A DNA stretch of 64,000 nt from NCBI GenBank assembly GCA_964215915.1, contig CAXPEB010000046.1, positions 1 to 64,000 on the forward strand, read 5' to 3'. This document shows, one piece after another, positions 34,983-43,900 of this stretch (positions within the stretch are counted from its first letter, which is position 1; each line of letters opens with the position of its first letter). Source of the stretch: UBA8524 sp964215915. GTDB taxonomy: Bacteria; Bacteroidota; Bacteroidia; UBA8524. The position numbers and the translations under genes were made by a program. The notes beneath the pieces were generated by a model. That model had not been told where the DNA came from. It ran no database searches and saw nothing but the letters and a program-made list of their open reading frames with translations.

Positions 34983-35960
34983 ATGAGCAAGCCGCTCGAT
35001 CGTATCAAATCGCCAATCGCTGAAGAGCTCCAGGTCTTCGAGGGGAAATTCCGGCAGTCGATGAAAACCTCCGTTTCCCTGCTCGATACGATCATGAACT
35101 ACATCGTAAAGCGAAAAGGTAAGCAAATGCGTCCCATGTTTGTCTTGCTGTCTTCCAAACTTTTCGGTGAAATCACCGAAAAAAGTTACCGGGGTGCCGC
35201 CTTGGTGGAACTCCTGCATACCGCCACCCTGGTGCACGATGACGTTGTGGACGACTCCTACCAGCGACGCGGCTTTTTTAGCATTAATGCCCTTTGGAAA
35301 AACAAAATTGCGGTTCTGGTTGGCGATTACCTTCTCTCAAAAGGATTGCTCCTCTCTTTGGAGAATGACGATTTTTACGAATTAAAGTTGCTTTCCAATT
35401 CCGTGAGGCAAATGAGTGAGGGGGAATTGTTGCAGATCGAAAAGACCAGGGGCCTGAATTTTTCGGAAGAGGTTTACTTTGAAATCATCCGGAAAAAAAC
35501 GGCTTCGCTCATTGCTTCCTGCTGTGCGATCGGCGCTTCTTCTTCTGAAAAAGCGGACCCGGAATCCATAGAAAAGATGAGGCAGTTCGGAGAATGGGTG
35601 GGCATTGCTTTCCAGATCAAAGACGACCTTTTTGATTTTGGCGACGATGATATCGGTAAACCCACCGGTATTGATATCAAAGAAAAAAAGCTGACCCTCC
35701 CGCTCATCTATGCCCTGAATCAATGCAGCAAGCAGGAGCGCCGGCATATCACCGGCATAATACGCAAAGACAATAAGGACGATAAAAAAGTAGCCGAGGT
35801 TATTGATTTTGTGCGCAAAAGCGGCGGAATCGCATATGCTTCGAAACGTATGCTGGATTACCGGGCACAAGCCCTGGAACTTCTCTCTACGCTACCTGAC
35901 AACGCAAGCCGGCAAAGCCTTCATGAGCTGGTGATCTACGTAACCGAAAGGAAAAAGTAA
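34983..35960 (+). CDS. Polyprenyl diphosphate synthase
   Basis: 325 residues of the trans-isoprenyl diphosphate synthase family. It condenses isopentenyl diphosphate to a long-chain polyprenyl diphosphate, probably the side chain of menaquinone. Aspartate-rich motifs are HDDVVDD (FARM) near residue 85 and DDLFDFGDDD (SARM) near residue 215. Chain length cannot be deduced with confidence. It abuts the convergent conserved hypothetical gene with no gap between stop codons. Confidence 0.92.
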   Translation: MSKPLDRIKSPIAEELQVFEGKFRQSMKTSVSLLDTIMNYIVKRKGKQMRPMFVLLSSKLFGEITEKSYRGAALVELLHTATLVHDDVVDDSYQRRGFFSINALWKNKIAVLVGDYLLSKGLLLSLENDDFYELKLLSNSVRQMSEGELLQIEKTRGLNFSEEVYFEIIRKKTASLIASCCAIGASSSEKADPESIEKMRQFGEWVGIAFQIKDDLFDFGDDDIGKPTGIDIKEKKLTLPLIYALNQCSKQERRHITGIIRKDNKDDKKVAEVIDFVRKSGGIAYASKRMLDYRAQALELLSTLPDNASRQSLHELVIYVTERKK

Positions 35961-36662
35961 TCAGTCTTTACCCTCCAGCCCTTCAAGAGAGGCGCGGAGC
36001 TGAAACCCGAGCGGTTGTTTGCTGGTATTAAACCCGGAAGAATAACTGGCAATCGTCTGCTGCTCCACGGAAATAATATCCACCAGATCGAATGGCGGCA
36101 CGATAAGGTCAAAATTCAGGGCAAAGAGTATGGCTTCTTCAATGATATTATTGATGTACATCTCATTCATGATGAGGTGTTCGAAATCATTGTACAGGAA
36201 ACCGAGCGGCCTTCTTCCATCGATAAAAAAATGACCGTCTTTATTGATGAATATCCGGGCCACCAACACGCCGTTGTCCTGGTATCGCTGGTACTTCAGG
36301 GAGTCGCTGAGAAAATTGTAGATCTGGATCAGGCCACAGTATTCACGGGTTTTTTCCTCGCGGACGTAGCGCATTTTATGGATGAAGTGTGAGCTGTCAA
36401 AATCGAAAACATTGGTGTGCATCATCATCACCAGTGTATCTCCGGCAAACTGCATATGTGCCTCATAGGGACCAATCTCATGATACTGGACTTCCAGCTT
36501 ATTGTTGAATCCCTCCACCTGGTTGCGGAGATTGGCCTCATAGCCTTTCAATACCTTTTTGAACTCATTGAGCACCCGGTTCGTTTCCTCATACGCCTCC
36601 TGTTTTGCGCAGGATTTGGTTTTCAGGATATCAACGATCTGCTGGATCTTGGTTTTCGCCAT
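35961..36662 (-). CDS. Conserved hypothetical protein downstream of proS
   Basis: 233 residues, no signal peptide or TM, likely cytoplasmic. The N-terminal 60 residues are coiled-coil-like (KQEAYEETNRVLNEFKKVLKGYEANLRNQ). The central part is a mixed alpha/beta domain (YEAHMQFAGDTLVMMMHTNVFDFD). No known family is recognised. It follows proS after 8 bp and is probably co-transcribed. ATG 36662 (MAKTKIQQ) is chosen; the upstream codons belong to the proS 3' end. Confidence 0.7.
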   Translation of the reverse strand: MAKTKIQQIVDILKTKSCAKQEAYEETNRVLNEFKKVLKGYEANLRNQVEGFNNKLEVQYHEIGPYEAHMQFAGDTLVMMMHTNVFDFDSSHFIHKMRYVREEKTREYCGLIQIYNFLSDSLKYQRYQDNGVLVARIFINKDGHFFIDGRRPLGFLYNDFEHLIMNEMYINNIIEEAILFALNFDLIVPPFDLVDIISVEQQTIASYSSGFNTSKQPLGFQLRASLEGLEGKD

Positions 36663-36670
36663 ATTCGAAG

Positions 36671-38146
36671 TTAATACGCCCGGGCAAATAGTACACGCCG
36701 GGAAGAGGGCTTTCCGGTTAGGATGCAGGTTCCGTTTTCTTCCTTGGCATTGAGAGGAATACAACGGATGGTTGCCTTTGTTTTTTCCTTGATGGCTTCT
36801 TCGGTCTCGGCCGTGCCGTCCCAGTGAGCGCTGATGAATCCCCCTTTACCGTCGAGCAGGTTGATAAATTCCTCCCAGCTGTCGGCCTTGGTAACATGTT
36901 CATCACGGAAATCGAGGGCTTTTTGATAGATATTGTTCTGGATGTTTTCAAGCAGGTGAACGATCTTATTTGGTAGATCAGCCCACTCAAGGATATCCTT
37001 TTCTTTGGTGTCACGACGGGCCATTTCCACGGTGCCGTTCTCCAGGTCCCGGGGTCCCATCGCCAGTCTTACAGGCACCCCTTTCAGTTCGTATTCGGCA
37101 AATTTCCATCCCGGCTTATGTGTATCCCGGTCGTCGTACTTTACGGAAATGCCTTTTGCTTCCAGGGATTTCTTGATTTCCCGGGCTTTTTGTGAAATGG
37201 TCTGCAGTTGTTCTTCGTTTTTATAGATCGGAACGATCACAACCTGTATGGGTGCCAGCCGTGGAGGAAGAATCAGCCCTTCATCATCACTGTGCGCCAT
37301 GATCAGAGCTCCCATCAAACGGGTGGAAACCCCCCAGGAAGTAGCCCAGACATATTCCAACCCTCCTTCTTTTGTCGCAAACTTCACGTCAAAGGCCTTG
37401 GCAAAGTTTTGCCCCAGAAAGTGGCTGGTTCCCATTTGCAGGGCTTTTCCATCCTGCATGATGCCCTCAATACAATACGTATCAATCGCTCCTGCAAAAC
37501 GCTCATTTTCCGATTTAACTCCTTTGATCACCGGAACCGCCATGATATTTTCCGCAAAATCAGCATATACATCCAGCATTTGCCGTGTTTCGGCCAGAGC
37601 CTCCTCTGAGGTGGCATGTGCCGTATGTCCTTCCTGCCACAAAAATTCAGCGGTTCGCAGAAACAGCCGGGTACGCATTTCCCAGCGCATAACATTCGCC
37701 CACTGATTAAGCAGAATGGGCAAATCCCGGTAGGATTGAATCCAGTTCTTATAGGTATTCCAGATGATGGTTTCAGAAGTCGGCCGAATGATCAACTCCT
37801 CTTCCAGTCGCGCTTCCGGATCCACAACCACATTCTTCCCGGTCTCGTCGTTTTTAAGCCGATAATGCGTAACCACAGCGCATTCTTTGGCAAAGCCCTC
37901 TATATGCGCGGCTTCTTTACTCAGGAAGGATTTGGGAATAAGTAACGGAAAGTAGGCATTGCTGTGTCCGGTTTGTTTAAACCGGGTATCCAACTCCTGC
38001 TGCATCTTTTCCCAGATAGCATACCCATAGGGTTTGATAACCATACAGCCCCTTACAGCACTGTGTTCAGCCAGGTCTGCATTCCTGACCAGATTATTGT
38101 ACCATTCGGAATAGTCCTCACTACGCTTTACCTTTTTGTTTTCCAT
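36671..38146 (-). CDS. proS: Proline--tRNA ligase, archaeal/eukaryal type
   Basis: 491-residue class II synthetase of the ProS type 3 family. Class II landmarks are WEKMQQELD near the N-terminus, the TSETIIWNTYKNWI segment, and motif 2 as MRTRLFLRTAEFLWQEGHTAH. An anticodon-binding domain of about 120 residues is followed by the C-terminal extension typical of the archaeal/eukaryal type. The bacterial-type insertion editing domain is absent, as usual for this type. It leads the proS-hypothetical pair. Confidence 0.95.
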   Translation of the reverse strand: MENKKVKRSEDYSEWYNNLVRNADLAEHSAVRGCMVIKPYGYAIWEKMQQELDTRFKQTGHSNAYFPLLIPKSFLSKEAAHIEGFAKECAVVTHYRLKNDETGKNVVVDPEARLEEELIIRPTSETIIWNTYKNWIQSYRDLPILLNQWANVMRWEMRTRLFLRTAEFLWQEGHTAHATSEEALAETRQMLDVYADFAENIMAVPVIKGVKSENERFAGAIDTYCIEGIMQDGKALQMGTSHFLGQNFAKAFDVKFATKEGGLEYVWATSWGVSTRLMGALIMAHSDDEGLILPPRLAPIQVVIVPIYKNEEQLQTISQKAREIKKSLEAKGISVKYDDRDTHKPGWKFAEYELKGVPVRLAMGPRDLENGTVEMARRDTKEKDILEWADLPNKIVHLLENIQNNIYQKALDFRDEHVTKADSWEEFINLLDGKGGFISAHWDGTAETEEAIKEKTKATIRCIPLNAKEENGTCILTGKPSSRRVLFARAY

Positions 38147-38221
38147 GCACTTATGATCCTTGGAATAGTTCTTGTATTTTTTTACGCGGTTCTTTTAATC
38201 TTAGCCGGAAGGGAGCAAACC

Positions 38222-39430
38222 ATGAAAAAACTCATGCTTTATTCAGGAATCGCCTTATTCGCGGTTTCTTGTGTTTCGCAAAAATACTCAAGAACGAATA
38301 ACATCACAGACGATGTCTATTTTTCGCCAGAATCATTGGCCAATCAAACAGAGGCTCCTGATGATCCCGATCCTTTAAACCAAGACGGGTTTCGGTACGA
38401 CACGAATACTTCCACTCCGAACTCCAATTCCGGAAATTATTATTCCTATCAAACGGCACCGGCAAATACTCCCAACCAACCCAACGCAACAACACCCAAC
38501 AACCCGAATTCCAATTCAAACACCAATACAAATACGAATACCAACACCAACTATACGATCAACAACTACTACGGTAACGGTTTTTACACAAACAGCAACC
38601 CCTGGGGTGGCTATTATGCCGGTAGTTTTTACCCTTCCTGGGGAATGAGTTTCGGTTGGGGATATCCCGGATATTATTCTCCGTATTACTATTATCAAGG
38701 TTGGCATTACGGCTGGGGATGGTATAATCCCTACAACCCCTGGGGATGGAACTACAACCCGTATTACTACACTCCGTATTATCCGTATTACCAGAACTCC
38801 ATTCCAAGTTATGACCCCGGAACACCGGTGCATTACGGGCCAAGGTCCAACGGACGAAGTATTAAGGCCGGAACTATTTACAATCCCGGACAATTCAGAA
38901 GGAGAAGCCCGGAAACAACCAATACTCCACCTAAAGTATACCGTCCCGGGGACCAAAATGCCACACAAGGCGGACAGGCCAACCCAGGAAGCCGCGGACC
39001 GGCCGGACAGAATCCATCCAACGGAAACGGCGAACGGGTAAATTACCGCCGCGACAGCTATTCTCCCTCCGGAACACCTCAGAACAATGCGCCACAAAGG
39101 CGTCCTACACAACCGTCCAACGACAATGATGAGCAACGTGGAAATGCTCCCACCAATCGTCCGCAAACACCGAATACTCCACAACAACCCCAACAGCCTC
39201 AGAATAACCGGCCCACCACTCCGTCTCGTCAAAACGACCGGCGGGATGATCCTCCGGTGCAGAGGCCACAGAGACCACATACCCCTCAACCTACTCCGCA
39301 ACCCACGCCACAGCCAAGACCGCAAATGAGACAGCCCAGCCCGTCTCCTTCTCCCTCACCCGGGGCACGACCCAGTCCAAGCCCATCCAGAGGTAGTGGT
39401 TCCGGTGGTTCTGGCTCAAGACGTCGCTGA
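38222..39430 (+). CDS. Low-complexity Asn/Thr/Pro/Gln-rich lipoprotein
   Basis: 402 residues with a signal peptide ending at a lipobox Cys (AVSCVSQ). The body holds tracts of Asn-Thr repeats, a Tyr/Trp/Gly/Pro-rich central block of about 80 residues (NPYNPWGWNYNPYYY), then Gln/Pro/Asn-rich linkers. The tail is basic Ser-Pro and Gly-Ser, ending in Arg-Arg-Arg. No globular domain is recognised. A surface-exposed, structural or adhesive role is possible. ATG 38222 begins the signal peptide. It is followed 2 bp later by the FadL-type gene. Confidence 0.7.
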   Translation: MKKLMLYSGIALFAVSCVSQKYSRTNNITDDVYFSPESLANQTEAPDDPDPLNQDGFRYDTNTSTPNSNSGNYYSYQTAPANTPNQPNATTPNNPNSNSNTNTNTNTNTNYTINNYYGNGFYTNSNPWGGYYAGSFYPSWGMSFGWGYPGYYSPYYYYQGWHYGWGWYNPYNPWGWNYNPYYYTPYYPYYQNSIPSYDPGTPVHYGPRSNGRSIKAGTIYNPGQFRRRSPETTNTPPKVYRPGDQNATQGGQANPGSRGPAGQNPSNGNGERVNYRRDSYSPSGTPQNNAPQRRPTQPSNDNDEQRGNAPTNRPQTPNTPQQPQQPQNNRPTTPSRQNDRRDDPPVQRPQRPHTPQPTPQPTPQPRPQMRQPSPSPSPSPGARPSPSPSRGSGSGGSGSRRR

Positions 39431-39432
39431 CC

Positions 39433-40914
39433 ATGAAAAAAATATTAAGTGTATTCGGACTGGCCATCTCCCTGGTATCTTATGGTCAGAATGAGGAAGA
39501 TGTATTACGATACAGCTATCAACAGCTGTCAGGAACTCCAAGAAGCCTGGGGATGGGCGGATCAATGGGGGCACTGGGTGCCGACCTGAGTGCCATCCAT
39601 TCCAACCCGGCCGGGCTGGCCATGTACCGCTCCAACTACTACCTCGCAGGTATCGGTTTTCAGAACAGGAAGACGGAAAGCAGTTATATCGCCCAGGGAG
39701 GCCTGGACCGTAACCAGAACTTCAATATTCCGAATCTGGGGATTGTTTTTACCCAATTGTCGATGGAAAAAGGGAAACAGGCCACCAGCGGAATTGTAAA
39801 TGTGCAGGTAGCCTTTAGCATGAACCGGACAAATAACTTCAATCAGCATTTCCGGTTTTCAGCCCTCAATGAATCGAGTTCCATCCTGGATTATTTCGGG
39901 GAACGCGCCTATGGATACACCACCTCGGAACTGAGCTCCGATTTGCAGTCGGTGCCCGGACAAGCCTGGAACACCTACCTCATCAATGAAGATCCAAACA
40001 ACCCGAATACCTATTACGCAAACCTCCCCAACCAAATCACCATGCTGCAAGATGCGGTGGTTACCCGTTCGGGAAGACAACAGGATTTTAACGCCGCTTT
40101 TGCGCTCAATATTAGTCACCGCCTGTATCTGGGAATGAGCCTGCGCCTCAACACGCTGAAATTTTCTGAAACCTTTCACTGGGAAGAGGCTACGGTAGAT
40201 CAATCCATAGCCAAACAAAACATGTCCTATGAGTTCAAATACAATACTCAGGGCAGCGGGTACTCTGCCCGCCTCGGGGCGCTACTCCGGATAAATGATT
40301 TTGTGCGACTCGGACTGGCCTGGCAATCCCCCGTTACCTATCAGCTAAACGATGAATACAGCTCTTCCATGAGCAGCAACAATTTCAATCCGGGACAGTC
40401 TTATTCCTACCAGAGTGATCCAGGCCAGTTTAACTACAACCTTAGGATTCCCGGAAGAGTAGATGGCAATATTGCCATAATCCTTCCGAAAATTGCCTCT
40501 CTTTCTTTTGACCTCGAACAGGTTCGTCATCAGGACGGCCGGCTGAGTAGCCCACAATATGGCTTTGGTCCTGAAAACACGCAGGTAAGCACCCTGCTTA
40601 AAACATCATACAATTACCGGATTGGTGCCGAATTCCTGGCTGGACCCATGCGCTACCGCGTTGGTTATGCCCGATATGAGAACCCGTTAAAGTCGGATTA
40701 TTCGGCAAACCTGAACCTCGACACCTATTATTACACCGCCGGACTGGGATACCTGGGAAGAAGCGGTTTCTATTGTGATGCCGCCCTTGTGCTGCAACAG
40801 AATCAATCTCTGTTTACACCTTACACCCTGGCTCCCGGAGGCAGAACCTACTATTCTGCTGTCAATAAAAACCTGGCTACCCGGGTTGTGTTGGGTATCG
40901 GGGCCCGTTTCTGA
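39433..40914 (+). CDS. OmpP1/FadL-family outer-membrane transport protein
   Basis: 493 residues. The signal peptide is followed by RSLGMGGSMGALGADLSAIHSNPAGLAMYR. This is the characteristic OmpP1/FadL hatch region, and a long 14-strand-type beta-barrel ends at the outer-membrane C-terminal phenylalanine (GARF). The family imports hydrophobic compounds such as long-chain fatty acids. It pairs with the preceding lipoprotein, and its stop abuts the stop of the convergent CHAT gene. Confidence 0.88.
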   Translation: MKKILSVFGLAISLVSYGQNEEDVLRYSYQQLSGTPRSLGMGGSMGALGADLSAIHSNPAGLAMYRSNYYLAGIGFQNRKTESSYIAQGGLDRNQNFNIPNLGIVFTQLSMEKGKQATSGIVNVQVAFSMNRTNNFNQHFRFSALNESSSILDYFGERAYGYTTSELSSDLQSVPGQAWNTYLINEDPNNPNTYYANLPNQITMLQDAVVTRSGRQQDFNAAFALNISHRLYLGMSLRLNTLKFSETFHWEEATVDQSIAKQNMSYEFKYNTQGSGYSARLGALLRINDFVRLGLAWQSPVTYQLNDEYSSSMSSNNFNPGQSYSYQSDPGQFNYNLRIPGRVDGNIAIILPKIASLSFDLEQVRHQDGRLSSPQYGFGPENTQVSTLLKTSYNYRIGAEFLAGPMRYRVGYARYENPLKSDYSANLNLDTYYYTAGLGYLGRSGFYCDAALVLQQNQSLFTPYTLAPGGRTYYSAVNKNLATRVVLGIGARF

Positions 40915-43900
40915 TCACCGGTAATACCCGATCAGCTCAAAGGCACTCCAATAATACGGATGACGGAACTGTTCGTCGGCAATAAGTTTCAATTGGGCTT
41001 TCCTCAGGGAGGCCGCTTTTACTTCGCCTTCTTTCAGGCCGGTATAGAAAGACTGCATCAGATAACGCGTGCCTTCATCATCCACCTTCCATAAGGATGC
41101 CACTACTGAACTGGCGCCACTCAACAAAAACTCTTTGGCAGGGTTATTTACCCAACCTTCCACTTTGTCATCATTAACCGCGGTGGAACAGGCCGAAAGC
41201 ATCACCAGCTGGCACTCGAACAGGTCCATTCTGCGTATCTCTTCCACGCGCAGGTGCCCGTCTTCATTTTTATTGGCATTCGGGGCCATGGTCAGGTAGC
41301 TGTTTTTAAAGGTTACGGGATCCAGCACCCCATGCGTGGCAAAATGAACAATGGGGTACTTGCCCATCTCTTCCTTGGCTATGTCTTCCGTAGCTTCTCC
41401 TCTTATGTAGGCCACTGTTCCGCTAAACAGTTTGCTGATGTCGTTTACCTCCATTTCCGCATTAGGAAGGCTGTTATCCGTATTGCCAAAAGCCAGGATA
41501 CGCATGTCAAGCGGGGGCTGGTTTCTCCTTTCCACATCGCGCACGTCATTCACATAGGCGATGGAATAATCCTCGATCAGGTAGCGGGTTTCCTCTCCTG
41601 TTCTTTTTACCAGGCTATGGAAAGGCAATTTGTAGAATATCCCTGTTGGTGCAATAGCAAGAAAAGGCTTTTCCCGGATCTGCTCCTCAATGGGAAGTAT
41701 CATGAGGTCATACAGTTGTTCCGCCGAATGGTTGACAACCGTAAGGTCGGCTCGTTCTATGATCTGCCTGTAAAAATTATCGACAAACTCTTCCAAGTCT
41801 TTCTTTTTAATGGGAATGGCCCGGGCTTCCAGCTTCTCTCGCGTAAGCACAAAGACCAGCAGGCTTTCTCCGGAAACCACGTATTCGATCATGGCCAGTT
41901 CTTCCGGCATATTTCGCATGCTCCGCTTAATGGTTCTTGGATCAATATTATCCAGTTGTCTGACCATCTCCGGGTTGTTGTTCACCACTGAGTCCAGGTA
42001 GTTTCGGTAATTTCCTTCCGCCACGCGGATCATTTCTTCCAGCTTGCGAATCTTTTCCTCACTTCGTTTTCCTTCAGGCTTTTTCTTTTCCTCCAGCAAC
42101 TGCGCATAGATTCCATCCATCTTCAGCTGCAGATCAACCGCAACGATCTGATCCGAGTGCCTGGCACCACGTGTGCCGTCTCCCCGGGTCTGTTCGATCA
42201 GTCCCACCACATTGGATTTTTCCTGGTAAACAAACGCTTCCTCTATCTGTCCCGCCTCTATAAGATGGCTTACCAGGCTTTCATAAATTTTCACTTTTTC
42301 TCCCGACTGGGCAAAATTGCGTTTGGATGCCGCTCCTCCGGCCAGTCGGCCTTTCATTTCTTCCAAAGAAGCTACGGAGTTTTTAAGATCGGATGTGGCG
42401 CGGTCCGACAACTGTTTTCTGTCGTGTACCTGTGAGCGGAACCAAAGGGGCTCCCAGATTGCATTCACCTGTCCTATCCGGTCGTAAGCATTAATGGCAG
42501 AATCCAGCCAGGACTTTGCGTAGTCCGGTCTGTCTTTTTCCAGGTAGAGTTTGCCGATATAGGTTTGAATGGTTGCGATCGAAGCCGGTGCTTTCATTTT
42601 TCCATATTCCGCTCTGCTCTCAAGGAGAAGGTCCTCCGCCAGAGTGTAATTCTTTTCTGCCAGGTAGCACTTGCCCATCAGGTAACGGATACCGGTAGCC
42701 ATTCGGTGGTCGCCGATGCCTTCGCTGAAAGTCAGCGCCTTTTCCAACCACGAATGTGCATCTGTATAGAGTTTTTGTTCGAGGTATACTTCCCCGATAT
42801 TGCTTATTGCCGTTCCTTTCAGCGGATACTCCGACCGTGTTTCCTCCAGAATGTCCAACACTTCTCCGAAACATTTTAATGCCGCCGTGTATTCCCCCTG
42901 GAAGAAGTGAATGGTGCCGATATTATTGATCACCGTCGCCCTGTTCTGCCGGCTTTGCAGCTTGCTGTATATGGAATCGCTTTTTTCATAGAAACGGATG
43001 GTCTCGCGATAATCGCCGCTAAGGTTATAGGTGTTTCCTTTGGTAAGAAAGGCATTGGCCAGCAGCCATTCGTTGTCGTTGCTTAATGCAAGAGCAATAG
43101 AGCTGTCGGCCATCATAAAGGCGCTGTCGTATTCCGCAACGAGGTAGTAATACTCCCCAAGATAATTGTACGCATCTCCCCGGCTGAGATCCTGGTTGTT
43201 TTCCGTGGCAAGTTTTACCACTTCCCGGTATTTTGTGGCTGCGAGATCAAAATTCCCCCGGTTTATTTCATTACCTCCGAGATAGAGGCGAATGGTGCAT
43301 TCACTCTTCACATCTCCTGTTTCCTGATACAGTTTCAGGGCTTCCATATAGAGGGACTCCGCTTTCCGGGTATCTCCCATGGAGGTTTTCAGTCCGCCGT
43401 GTACCTGGTAACAATAAGCGAGGATGTCCTTACTTTCCAGCTCCTGCGCCAGTAGCATGGCCTGAAGGATGAGTTTTTCCGCCTTCTCCGGGTCAAACTC
43501 GCCGAACCATGCCGATTGTGCCAGGTTACAGAGCGAATACATCTGTCCGCTCCGGTCCCCTATCTCCGATCGGATCCGGTATGCTTCTTCATGAAATTTC
43601 CTGGATTCGTCATAGCGGTTCGAGCGGGCGAAACTGATCCCGATGTTCTCGGCATAATCCGAAGTTTCCTGACGTAACCGAAGACCTTTCACCAATTCAT
43701 AGGCAGGAATAAAATAGTTCCTTGCTTCTGCTTCATCTTTCAGCGACTGAAACAATTCTCCCATATCCACGTACACCTCGGCCATTTTTACGGAATCGCC
43801 CAGTTGCCTGTATATGTCCAGTGCTTTATGAAAATAGGTCGTCGCCTCTTTCGGCTTAGATAAGTCCTTATATAGATGCCCCAGCTTGGTGTAGGAATAG

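Noticed and set aside
38516..39325. A 269-codon Arg/Gly/Val-rich open frame opposite the low-complexity lipoprotein
   Set aside because: Arises from the repetitive Pro/Asn/Gln codons of the plus-strand gene; no start context or family.
38970..39430. SRG tripeptides in the low-complexity lipoprotein (GSRGPAG and PSRGSGS)
   Set aside because: The region is rich in Ser, Arg and Gly, so the tripeptide is expected by composition and not evidence that it joins the caspase cascade.
42166..42175. CACGTG within the CHAT gene, considered as part of a parS site
   Set aside because: The flanks do not match parS; it encodes the TRG motif.
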